Source of the DNA: Pseudomonadota bacterium
GTDB taxonomy: Bacteria; Myxococcota; UBA9042; PHBI01
Assembly (NCBI GenBank): GCA_005772945.1
Contig: SXIE01000346.1
Location: forward strand, 1-34,719
Length of the DNA stretch: 34,719 nucleotides
Direction of reading: 5' to 3'
Part shown: piece after piece, positions 27,701 through 34,719 of the stretch
Numbering within the stretch: position 1 is the first letter of the stretch
Layout of the letters: every line of letters starts with the position of its first letter
Program-made: the position numbers and the translations under genes
Notes under the pieces: model-generated
Seen by the model: the letters and a program-made list of their open reading frames with translations, nothing else
Database searches by the model: none
What the model was told of the DNA's origin: nothing

Positions 27701-30297
27701 CGATCGTCTCGGACCGGATGGACGCGATCGCCGAGCTGGTCGACCTCGAGCGACGCGTCGCGAAAAACACGGGCGCGACGGACTTCATCTTCGCCGACCA
27801 CATGATGCAGAACGAGTACCTCATCCAGGTCTACCTGCTCGAGCTGCAGAGCCACTGGCAGAAGGAGCTTTTCGCGTATCGCGGTGAGGCCGTCGCGATC
27901 TTCGAGAAGGGCCAGAACGTCCTGAACCAGCTCAACCCCGCCAAGAACAGCCTCGGCGTGACGCCCGAGCGGGTCTACTTCGAGAACGGCAAGACCTCGT
28001 TCTACAACTGGCAGAACTACCGCGATCGCCTCGTGAGCACGCTCATTCCCGAGGGCAAGGAGCTCGTCACGTCCGCGGTCGACAACCTCAAGAACGCGAT
28101 CGCGGATCTCGACGCGTTCGAGTCCTCGCTGCACGAGGGTCGCAAAAAGCTCACCCAGACTCTCAACGATATCTGTGGCGATCCGACGCCGGGCGACCCG
28201 TCGAACAAGACCGAAAACTACTGCCAGCAGCTGCTCAAGAAGTTCGCGTCGATGGACGACTTCGCCCGCGCCCGCGACTGTAAGTTCAAGTCTTACCTCG
28301 AGAAACTCGGTAAGGACGAGAAGGGCTTCCTCGGCGACCACAAGCTGCCGACGGACTGCCCGGCGAACTTCGAGTTCGACGCCAAGCTCGAGTGTCTGGA
28401 CGAAGCCTCGACGTTCGACCCCGATGCGGCGAATGGCTGCAAAGAGATCATCATGACGCTCTATTCGGCCTCCGAAGGGTTGGACGGCACCACCACGACG
28501 ACCGATCTCATCGGCAACGCGCCGACCTGCGCGCTGACCTCGACCCTCCCCACCATCGACGTCAACGGCGTGGCCCGTCCCTGCGTGGGCGGCCAGATGG
28601 CGGCTCTGCTCCAGGAAAAGGCGCTCGTCGATCGCCAGCGTCGCATCGTCGTCGGCAGCACCGAGACCGTGCTCAAGCGCATTCAGAACTTCTACATCAC
28701 CGACGAGCGCGTGGGCGCGCAAGACGATCTCCTGCGCGAGCGCATCCTCGCCTTCGGCATCTCGAGCAGCATCCTGGGCCTCATCAAGACCGCCTTGGAG
28801 CAGGGGACCGAGATCACCAAGACGCTCGCCGAGGCCCCCGAATGCCTCATCGTGGCGGGCGTCGCGGCCGGCACCGACTGCCCCGGAAACTTCATCAAGG
28901 TCTCCTCGCAGGCGGTCCTACTCAACGTGCTGCTGCTCATCGAGACCGTCCTGCAGGCGACCATCGATGGAATTGCCATCGCCAAGGAAGTCGACGAGCA
29001 CGACCACGACGACAACGTCGGCCGCATGGAGGCCGCGGGGCAACTTGTCGAAATGATTAGAGAGATCGACCCACTCATCGCCGAGCTCAACGTCCTCACC
29101 CAGACCTCGTTCAACCTCTCGACCCAGATCGAAGACTTGCGTTTCCAAGCAAGCGATGTGGTGCGCCTCTACAACGAAGACGTCACGTTCGTGGCCGAGC
29201 ACCTCGTCGGACGCGAGTCCGGCAACTACCTCCTCGGCCAAGCGCAGGTGCGCGCCTCGTCCGAGAAGTTCCGCGCCATCGTCCAGCACCTCTCTCGGAT
29301 GGCCGTCGCCTTCATCCACCACTACAACGTGGCACCGGGCGACGCCGCCACGCTCATCGCGCAGGCCGAGTCCGCGGTCACGATGGACGATGTCGACGAG
29401 TTCGTCGCCGTGCTCGACAAGCGCGCCCTCGAGTACTGCGGGATGCACGGACTCGACTGTGACTTCGACACGAACACCGAGACCTTGCGCGTCTCGCTGC
29501 GCGACACGCTCTTCCCGAACCTGCGCGACATCGTCGATGCGCACACCGGCCAGGTGCTGACGGCCGGCCAGCAGTTCCACAACCTCATCACGCGACCGCC
29601 GTTCCTGAAGCGCCGGATCCGCGCGAACATGCCGGCCGATCAGATCGAGATCCCCTTCAGCGTCTCGGCCACCCCGCTTGCGAACACCAAGAGCGGCGAG
29701 GCGGAGTGGCTCATCGATCCGCTGTCGTGTAACCAGCTCATCGACGGCCGTGACCCGACAGATCCGACGAGCATCGACCTGCCCGACGCCAGCGCCTCCA
29801 TGAGCGGCTCGATCGCCGTCAACTTCATCGGCCAGAACATCGACGACCCGACCAAGGTGGTCCGCTACCAGCTCGTGCGCGGCCCGACCGACTTCGTCCG
29901 CGGGTGCGACGCCGAATCGGTGGTCGAGGAGTTCGGGACCCTGCCGGTCCTGACCTATCCCATCCGCAAGCACATCATCGGCTACGCGCCGCAGAGCGTC
30001 GAAGGCGGCAAGGAAACCCCCGCCAGCTACGTCTCGGTGAGCCAGCCCTTCACAGCCTGCGTCAACAACGGCGAAGCGCTCGGCAGTCTCGACGGCGCCT
30101 ATTGCTGGCGGTACTTCGCGCGCGACCGCAGCCTCGCCTCGCCGGACTGGAAGCTCGTCATTCCCATCAACATCGGCGGCGCACGCACCGACACCGCGTG
30201 GATCGCCGACACGGGTCTCTCCGCGGACACGGCCCCGATCATCGACGACGTCGTGATCTACTTCCGCTATCGCTCGCGCCCGGTGCAGGAGAACTGA
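24772..30297 (+). CDS. giant secreted protein with dockerin-like loop, helical core and TcA-like C-terminus
   Basis: 1841 residues. AAGGAG (24762-24767) precedes an ATG in ATGA overlap with the previous gene; the signal peptide ends at ARA (residue 31). Residues about 40-320 are Cys-rich with EGF-like units (CDVDSDCVAGAYCFLGRC). They include DQNGDSRFDIFD (161-172), a canonical dockerin/EF-hand loop followed by LDLCIVAFL. Residues about 325-700 are beta-rich with an Ig-like stretch (LSPGVYTATL). Residues about 700-1615 are predicted mostly helical, with heptad-like segments and a hydrophobic segment (VLLNVLLLIETVLQATIDGIAIA, interrupted as helix-forming). The last ~220 residues are beta-rich, ending CWRYFARDRSLASPDWKL then IIDDVVIYFRYRSRP, which resembles the C-terminus of Tc-toxin A subunits. 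Pore-forming or injection activity is speculative; a large extracellular structural protein is the alternative. Confidence 0.82.
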   Translation: MRHRTPERLILALGLIALTGLVALGTSPARASEPLGSVANECVNSDANNPCLTAADCVGNDRALICVEHTQGDPQSRRCEIPCETGTGVDVTVRPSACAVGETCIEGHATPNRKGFFCKASAFRVDLNLLDQCVAFHLGGFQPVFSDNQCSLEANLTRLLDQNGDSRFDIFDLDLCIVAFLEQPGCDPETSSCAAADLVFCADDKACGRGLYCDPERHACQRDCGLVASREDGVSELERRCTGNGKACDFDRGRCVAIDVTKSTCDVDSDCVAGAYCFLGRCSPKCYRSADCPSGGWYCTENNRCRALALPDDEDDGFTFDPQNYAIRFGRDQMKLDAVQITEQSAMVILDLITKKVVVGNPSVSFGYRLELSYALKQDTKCLQAFVDCGDVNQRPDNETEAQCRARQDDCYVDDTEQWVTLVSPFGTVAAQGNTDIGIQLDTAAADRLSPGVYTATLRAIFDNGDSDTIPVTFTKASPSGEYAGQITVYKGTVDNTLNGAKPLAFGMRMKVYGETPKQWNTLLSEYHLAPTPAVADANGFVDITSGLLVHGQMHGKSAFAFTKGGATSVADNEIPFVGLYSPQLGRLRIIGIIDIAANFCITESGASCTEAGATDLQVKNVFGRPIRRLIEFIGPFDEATARFHGIYREKISGLVADYDLTLEGGFIMDQLIADDSPIALTTNSLATGYAATRFPTDATVTAQIDADIATYCVDKTGASATDKATAAYAKAQFADRTKFDAYIQAARRIGAATTYSALGRDTIFPQLRQFKDSITEALAGLGTSTPQDQQDHLSIYDFLSSFVLPCTDASASPPPMCVDENAVRCGLALHRKALVSGWVNTAAVSGAVTNPTTGELDMFCPDTLVLSGCPALGSTYPALFAMQEHNRFWSDLGQILKFDADKARSDAFLVLYRNEINPFIAGAARSYKMDKLRAAVRQYDALVNEIVGPDAAKVLFTWPGRAFKSTGNDWLEIMHTIVSDRMDAIAELVDLERRVAKNTGATDFIFADHMMQNEYLIQVYLLELQSHWQKELFAYRGEAVAIFEKGQNVLNQLNPAKNSLGVTPERVYFENGKTSFYNWQNYRDRLVSTLIPEGKELVTSAVDNLKNAIADLDAFESSLHEGRKKLTQTLNDICGDPTPGDPSNKTENYCQQLLKKFASMDDFARARDCKFKSYLEKLGKDEKGFLGDHKLPTDCPANFEFDAKLECLDEASTFDPDAANGCKEIIMTLYSASEGLDGTTTTTDLIGNAPTCALTSTLPTIDVNGVARPCVGGQMAALLQEKALVDRQRRIVVGSTETVLKRIQNFYITDERVGAQDDLLRERILAFGISSSILGLIKTALEQGTEITKTLAEAPECLIVAGVAAGTDCPGNFIKVSSQAVLLNVLLLIETVLQATIDGIAIAKEVDEHDHDDNVGRMEAAGQLVEMIREIDPLIAELNVLTQTSFNLSTQIEDLRFQASDVVRLYNEDVTFVAEHLVGRESGNYLLGQAQVRASSEKFRAIVQHLSRMAVAFIHHYNVAPGDAATLIAQAESAVTMDDVDEFVAVLDKRALEYCGMHGLDCDFDTNTETLRVSLRDTLFPNLRDIVDAHTGQVLTAGQQFHNLITRPPFLKRRIRANMPADQIEIPFSVSATPLANTKSGEAEWLIDPLSCNQLIDGRDPTDPTSIDLPDASASMSGSIAVNFIGQNIDDPTKVVRYQLVRGPTDFVRGCDAESVVEEFGTLPVLTYPIRKHIIGYAPQSVEGGKETPASYVSVSQPFTACVNNGEALGSLDGAYCWRYFARDRSLASPDWKLVIPINIGGARTDTAWIADTGLSADTAPIIDDVVIYFRYRSRPVQEN
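25252..25287 (+). other. dockerin/EF-hand-type calcium loop coding segment
   Basis: Residues 161-172 of the 1841-residue protein read DQNGDSRFDIFD. Acidic or amide ligands are at positions 1, 3, 5, 9 and 12, followed by LDLC, as in dockerin loops. Only one canonical loop is visible; dockerins usually have two. Confidence 0.55.
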
Positions 30298-30299
30298 CG

Positions 30300-33227
30300 A
30301 TGGTGCTCGCTCGACACCGGCTCACGGTTTCCTACGCCTTCGCAGCGCTCTCGTTGGCCACGGCCCTTGCCGCCTGCGGCGACGACAAGGCCCGCATCCC
30401 CGACGCTTTCTGCCACGGCGAGGCGAACGGCGTCCTCTGCGACGACGGGGACCCCTGCACCATCGATGACCGCTGCGGCCAGGGCGTCTGCCTCGGCCGT
30501 CCGGCGCTCGACTGCTCGCACCTCGATGACGGCGCGTGCATGGTCGGCGCGTGCGACCCCGCGAATGTCACTTGCATTGCGGTGCAAAAGACCGACGGCG
30601 TCACTTGCGACGACGGCAGCCGTTGTACGGCCAACGATGCCTGCCACGGCGGAAGCTGCGGTGGCGCGACGCTCGACTGCGCGAAGGAGGCGACGCCGTG
30701 CCACGCGGCCGCCTGCGACGAGGCGACCGGGACCTGCGCACTCACCGCGCTCGAGGATGGCGTCGCGTGTGACGATGGCAATAAGTGTACGGTCGATGGC
30801 GTCTGCGAGGGTGGCGCGTGCCAGGAGCGTGCGCGGGACTGCGCGGCGTTTGCCGGCCCCTGCGCGCACCCGCAGTGCGACGCGGCCACCGGTGAGTGCT
30901 CTGCGGTGCCGTTCGAGGAGGGCGAGGCGTGCAACGACGGCAACCCGTGCTCGGCGGGCGAGCGGTGCGTGAATAGCTCGTGCGGCGGCGGGACGCTGCT
31001 TCCGGATGGGGACGAGTGCCAGTTCGACGATCGCTGCCGGCTGCCCGGAATCTGCGAGCGCGGCGCCTGCAGCGGTGCGTTGAAAGAGTGCCCCGCGCCG
31101 ACCGAGTGCCACGTCGCGTTCTGCGACGCGGCCACCGGCACGTGCGGAACGGATCTGATGCCCGACGACAGCCCGTGCGACGACCGCGACGCCTGCACCG
31201 TCGGCGAGCACTGCACGGCCGGCGTCTGCGGCACCGGCACCAACCAATGCTTCTGCCGCGACCGCGACGACGGCACGCCCTGCGACGACGGTCAGCGCTG
31301 CACGGCCAACGACATGTGCGCGACGGGCGCCTGCCTCGGCGTCCCGGTGAGCTGCGCGCAGCTCGACGACGGCAAGTGTCTCGTCGGCTCGTGCGATCCC
31401 GAGAGCGGCGAGTGCGTGCCGATGCCGGTGCAACTCGGCACCAAGTGCGAGGACGGCCAGGCCTGTACCGCGGAAGACCGCTGCGTGGGCGGCACCTGCG
31501 TCGGTCAGTTGCCCGACTGCAGCACGATGGACGACGCCTGCCACGTGGGCCTCTGCCGCGAGGATCTAGGCGGCTGCGCGCCGGTTGCGCGTCCCAATGG
31601 CAGCGCCTGTGACGATGCCGATGCGTGCTCGGGCGGCGATGCCTGCGTCAGCGGCGCCTGCAAGGGCGATCTGGACGTGTGCGGGCCGTGCCTGAACCAT
31701 GCGGTCGGCGCGGACTGTGACGATGCCGACCCATGCACGAGCGGCACGATCTGCGTCTTGCGCGACAGCGCGCTGCGCTGCGAGGGAACGCCCAAGAGCT
31801 GCACCGACCTCACCGATACGTGCAACGTCGGCGTGTGCGACGGCGACACGGGCTCCTGCAAGGCGCTTCCGCGGCTCGGCACCATCCCCTGCGACGACGA
31901 GAACCCGTGCACCGAGCGCGACGCGTGCAGCGGCGGCAGCTGCGGCGGCTCGCCGATCCTCACGTGCGGGGCGCAGGTCGCGCAGTGCGAGCCGAGCCGC
32001 GCGGACGACCAGCGCTCGGACGCCGTCCAGATCACGGCGCCCACGGCCGTGACGACCGTGCTCGGCTGGATCGATCCGATCTCCGAGACCGATTGGTGGT
32101 CCATTCCCGTGCAGGCCAACCGACGCCTCACGATCGAGGCCAAGTCGCATTGCGGCAGCGCCCTCGACGCGCTGATGGGCCTCTACGACGCGCAGGGCAA
32201 CCTGCTCGCCGAGGACGACAACGGCGGGGCCGGCGACTGGGCCAAGATCGAAGACCTCATCACCGCGCGCAGCGAGACGCTCTATCTCGGGGTGTCGGCC
32301 TATCGCGAGAGCGGCGTCGGCAGCTACCTCGTCACGTTCACGTCGGAGCTCCCGCCGCCCTGCCGCACCGACGCGGACTGTACGTGCACCGAGTTCACGT
32401 GCGTCACGACCGGGCCCGAGGCGGGCAGCTGCGTGCCGCGCATGCCGCTCGAAGACGAGCCCAACGCGTCGCCCGAGACGGCGACCACGCTCGCCGTGGG
32501 CAGCGAGGTGCGTGGCGCTCTCGAAGCGACGGACGACGTGGACTGGTTCGCGGTCACGCTGAGGAAAGACGAGCCGGTCGGCTTCGGCACGCGCGCGTAC
32601 TGCGTCGAGGGCCTGGAGACCGAGATCTCGATCTACCGCGCCGACGGCACGACCCAGATCGGTTACGCCTCCGGCGGCGGCGTCGGCGGGCACGCGCGCG
32701 TCGAGCGCTTCACGCCCGACGCCGATGGCACCTACCTCGTGCGCGTGCAGAACGCGGCCGCGACGGTCGGGGCGTACGTCTTTTCGGCCAGCAGCCTCCT
32801 TTGTACGAACGACGCCGCGTGCGCCTGCGGCGACCAGGTCTGCGGCGGCAGCGTCGCGGCGCCCGGGATGTGCAAGCCGGCGCTCGACAGCGCGGCGGCC
32901 GGCATGACCGACATCACGGTCGGCGACCGGATGCACGGGACGATCGGCGCCGCGTTCGAGGCGGACAGCTTCGTCATCACGCTCGCGGCCGGGCGCTACG
33001 ACGTGGAGACGGCGCCGTATTGCGGCACCACGATGGACACGATGATCGACGTCTACGACGCCGACGGGGTGCTCGTAGCGACCGACGATGACGGTGGCGA
33101 GGGCTTCTTCGGGGGCGTTTACGGGCTTGCAGTGCCGGTGGTCTCGACGTACGAGATCCGCGTCATGGGCAGCGGGCCGATCCTGGGCGACTACCTCGTC
33201 ACGGTCCGCGAGAGTGCCGGAAACTGA
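30300..33227 (+). CDS. Cys-rich repeat lipoprotein with three PPC domains
   Basis: 975 residues, starting 2 bases after the previous stop with AGGAGA at 30287-30292. Lipobox LAAC (Cys26). Residues about 44-563 hold roughly eleven disulphide-rich units of the form GxxCDDGxxCTxxDxCxxGxCxG, many extended by CxxxxCDxxTGxC. Three bacterial pre-peptidase C-terminal (PPC) domains follow: ETDWWSIPV...LYLGVSAY (about 596-685), DVDWFAVTL...YLVRVQNA (about 745-835) and EADSFVITL...YEIRVMGS (about 885-970). PPC domains are usually found at the ends of secreted proteases and other exported proteins as binding or stabilising modules. No protease domain is present here. The same CDDG repeat type occurs in the FGE-like lipoprotein on the opposite arm. 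Likely a rigid surface stalk ending in beta modules. Confidence 0.88.
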   Translation: MVLARHRLTVSYAFAALSLATALAACGDDKARIPDAFCHGEANGVLCDDGDPCTIDDRCGQGVCLGRPALDCSHLDDGACMVGACDPANVTCIAVQKTDGVTCDDGSRCTANDACHGGSCGGATLDCAKEATPCHAAACDEATGTCALTALEDGVACDDGNKCTVDGVCEGGACQERARDCAAFAGPCAHPQCDAATGECSAVPFEEGEACNDGNPCSAGERCVNSSCGGGTLLPDGDECQFDDRCRLPGICERGACSGALKECPAPTECHVAFCDAATGTCGTDLMPDDSPCDDRDACTVGEHCTAGVCGTGTNQCFCRDRDDGTPCDDGQRCTANDMCATGACLGVPVSCAQLDDGKCLVGSCDPESGECVPMPVQLGTKCEDGQACTAEDRCVGGTCVGQLPDCSTMDDACHVGLCREDLGGCAPVARPNGSACDDADACSGGDACVSGACKGDLDVCGPCLNHAVGADCDDADPCTSGTICVLRDSALRCEGTPKSCTDLTDTCNVGVCDGDTGSCKALPRLGTIPCDDENPCTERDACSGGSCGGSPILTCGAQVAQCEPSRADDQRSDAVQITAPTAVTTVLGWIDPISETDWWSIPVQANRRLTIEAKSHCGSALDALMGLYDAQGNLLAEDDNGGAGDWAKIEDLITARSETLYLGVSAYRESGVGSYLVTFTSELPPPCRTDADCTCTEFTCVTTGPEAGSCVPRMPLEDEPNASPETATTLAVGSEVRGALEATDDVDWFAVTLRKDEPVGFGTRAYCVEGLETEISIYRADGTTQIGYASGGGVGGHARVERFTPDADGTYLVRVQNAAATVGAYVFSASSLLCTNDAACACGDQVCGGSVAAPGMCKPALDSAAAGMTDITVGDRMHGTIGAAFEADSFVITLAAGRYDVETAPYCGTTMDTMIDVYDADGVLVATDDDGGEGFFGGVYGLAVPVVSTYEIRVMGSGPILGDYLVTVRESAGN
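30429..31988 (+). repeat. about eleven CDDG disulphide-rich repeats
   Basis: Tandem protein repeats, mostly about 50-55 residues, each opening with a CDDGxxCT-type motif (CDDGDPCT, CDDGSRCT, CDDGNKCT, CNDGNPCS, CDDGQRCT, CEDGQACT and others). Some units are shortened. Cys spacing is well kept while the remaining sequence varies. Confidence 0.82.
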
Positions 33228-33272
33228 GGGCGGGCGCGCGGCGCGCTTCGCGGGCACATGGACGGAGTCGCG

Positions 33273-34463
33273 ATGAGATCTCTTCTTGTGCGGACGCGTC
33301 GCGTCGCCGTGCTGATGTCGTTGGTGGCGAGCGCTTGCGGCGGCTCGCCGGCAGCGAACCCGGGAGGCGAGTCGCCCGAGGTCGCGGCGGCGGTGGACGG
33401 TCATCTCTCGCGGGCGCGGACGGCGCTCGATGGTGAGGACTTCGACAAGGCCTTTGCGGCGCTCGATGCGGCGGCAGCGCTGTCGCCGCATGCGCTTCGG
33501 ATCCAACGCGAGCATCAGCGGGCGCTGATTCGGCGGGCGGCGGCGCGGCCCGCGACGATCACGGCGGAGCTGGCGCCGCGCCTGGCGTATGCGGCGGACG
33601 TGCTCGCGGACGCGCCGGACTTGGCGGCCGCGCGGCTCATCGTCGAGGCGCAGCTCGCGCTCGCGCGGGGTGAGGGCGAGGTGGCCACGACGAAGCTCGA
33701 GGAGGCGATCGCCAAGGACACGAAGAACCCGTACGCGCACCTGACGTTGGCCTCGATTCAGCGCGCACGCGAGGACAAGCTCGGCGCGATGGCGTCGTTC
33801 GAGGCCGCGGTGAAGGCGGCGCCGACGAATGTGACGGCGCTCAATAACGCGGGCGTGGCCTACCTCGAGATGAAGCGCACCGAGGAAGCGCTCGAGCTCT
33901 TCCAGGCCGCGATCAAGGTCCTGGACAACGCGTCCACGCGCATCAATGCCGCCGACGCGCTCATCACGTTGGATCGCAAGACCGAGGCGCTCGAGCACCT
34001 CAAGCGCGCGGTCGCGCTCGCACCGCGGGCCGCCCTGCCACTTCGGCGCCTCGGGGGCCTCCTGCGCGATATGACACAGAACGACGAGGCGGCCGGGGTG
34101 CTCGCGCAGGCGCTCGCGATCGAGCCCGACGCGTGGACGCTGTTCACGCTCGGGGTGGTCCAGCAGGGACAGAAGCGCCACGCCGAGGCGGCGCAGCTGC
34201 TCGCGCGCGCGGTGCAGGCGGATCCGACCGGGTTCGCGCCGGTCTACCACCTCGCCATTTCGCTGCAGCAGCTCGGGGATCAGGCCGGGTTCGTGAGCGC
34301 GCTCAAGCGCTATCTGCAGAACAGCGACAACGTGCCGTCCGAGGCCGAGCGGCGGAAGGAGGTCCAGACGCTGCTCCAGTCCGCCGGGGCGCCTGCCCCG
34401 AGCCCGGCGCCCGCGCCCGAGCCCCAACCGGCCGCTCCCCAAGAGGCGCCCGCACCGCGCTGA
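33273..34463 (+). CDS. TPR-repeat lipoprotein
   Basis: 396-residue lipoprotein (signal ending ASAC, Cys22). Residues about 45-360 are tetratricopeptide helices, e.g. RARTALDGEDFDKAFAALDAAAALSP, NPYAHLTLASIQRAREDKLGAMASFEAAVKAAP-like and ALNNAGVAYLEMKRTEEALELFQAAI-like units (given here in part). At least seven repeats are visible. A Pro/Ala-rich tail ends the protein. GGAG at 33264-33267, five bases before the ATG at 33273, is preferred over the in-frame ATG at 33258, which lacks a ribosome site and would lengthen the n-region. It begins 45 bases after the PPC lipoprotein with no terminator between, so it probably shares the transcript. A protein-protein interaction or assembly-factor role in the envelope is likely. 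Confidence 0.87.
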   Translation: MRSLLVRTRRVAVLMSLVASACGGSPAANPGGESPEVAAAVDGHLSRARTALDGEDFDKAFAALDAAAALSPHALRIQREHQRALIRRAAARPATITAELAPRLAYAADVLADAPDLAAARLIVEAQLALARGEGEVATTKLEEAIAKDTKNPYAHLTLASIQRAREDKLGAMASFEAAVKAAPTNVTALNNAGVAYLEMKRTEEALELFQAAIKVLDNASTRINAADALITLDRKTEALEHLKRAVALAPRAALPLRRLGGLLRDMTQNDEAAGVLAQALAIEPDAWTLFTLGVVQQGQKRHAEAAQLLARAVQADPTGFAPVYHLAISLQQLGDQAGFVSALKRYLQNSDNVPSEAERRKEVQTLLQSAGAPAPSPAPAPEPQPAAPQEAPAPR

Positions 34464-34545
34464 TCGTCGGCCTGGCGCACCGGGGCCGGACGGGACAGCG
34501 CGCGCCGGTCGTGTTAGGCGTCGCGAAACCCTCCCGGGAGTCCCT

Positions 34546-34719
34546 ATGTCGCTGCGCGCAGTCGTGACCCTCACCCTCTTCCTCGCGGCCTGTTCCAAGG
34601 GCCCGACGCCCCTGACCACGAGCCCGCCGCCGACCTCGGCGCCGGTTTCCGCCGCGACTGCCGCGACCGCCGCGACCGTCGCGACCCCAGCGGACGCCGC
34701 CGTCGCCGTGGCCGCCGAC
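34546..34719 (+). CDS. lipoprotein N-terminus, truncated by window end
   Basis: 58 residues are visible. The signal MSLRAVVTLTLFLAAC gives lipobox LAAC with Cys16. A Thr/Pro/Ala-rich low-complexity linker follows (TTSPPPTSAPVSAATAATAA...), typical of an extended tether before a folded domain that lies beyond the window. GGGAG at 34536-34540 supports the start. It is 82 bases downstream of the TPR lipoprotein on the same strand. The function cannot be judged. Confidence 0.75.
   Translation, partial: MSLRAVVTLTLFLAACSKGPTPLTTSPPPTSAPVSAATAATAATVATPADAAVAVAAD

Noticed and set aside
34531..34540. Perfect palindrome CTCCCGGGAG containing the ribosome site of the last gene
   Set aside because: With no loop it cannot fold as a hairpin, and a 10-base GC palindrome is common by chance here. 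No operator function can be supported.

Overview
The window is very GC-rich, almost fully coding DNA with strong third-position GC bias. Its protein style points to a member of the Myxococcota (deltaproteobacterial lineage). The signs are many secreted Cys-rich repeat proteins, a MYXO-CTERM-type C-terminus, thrombospondin-type-3 (TSP3) calcium repeats joined to OmpA, a haem-c/PHM-type copper monooxygenase, a PEGA lipoprotein and an FGE/SUMF1-like lipoprotein. No rRNA, tRNA, CRISPR array, insertion sequence or prophage was seen.

Layout. (1) 1-7640 is a mixed housekeeping/accessory stretch. It holds the C-terminal part of a UvrD/PcrA helicase, a PEGA lipoprotein, a minus-strand Cys-rich repeat gene broken by one in-frame TAA, a minus-strand cytochrome c/copper type II monooxygenase, a HerA-like ATPase and a DUF1993 protein, closed by a strong convergent terminator at 7614-7641. 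(2) 7679-12528 is a three-gene minus-strand operon: an FGE-like Cys-repeat lipoprotein, a TSP3 protein with a MYXO-CTERM-like anchor, and an OmpA-family TSP3 outer-membrane protein. (3) 12529-12840 is an AT-enriched divergent intergenic region with a sigma70-like promoter facing right. (4) 12841-33227 is a tightly packed plus-strand operon of six exported proteins: a cohesin-like lipoprotein, a 2452-residue mosaic protein, a beta-repeat fibre-like protein, a second cohesin-like lipoprotein, an 1841-residue protein with a dockerin-like calcium loop, and a Cys-rich lipoprotein with three PPC domains. A TPR lipoprotein follows at 33273 and the start of another lipoprotein at 34546, cut by the window end.

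How the genes may work together. Most genes from 7.7 to 34.4 kb carry an export or lipoprotein signal, and several share modules across the divergent arms: CDDG-type disulphide repeats, calcium-binding Asp loops and cohesin-like beta modules. Start/stop overlaps or near-overlaps (11 nt at 13814, ATGA at 24772, 2 nt at 30298) suggest coordinated, stoichiometric production. My leading hypothesis is an undescribed cell-surface assembly. Lipoproteins carrying cohesin-like modules would anchor or scaffold two giant proteins, one of which carries a dockerin-like loop and a C-terminus that resembles Tc-toxin A subunits. The OmpA protein would tie the structure to peptidoglycan. The modules are read from the sequence by eye; the assembly itself is inference.
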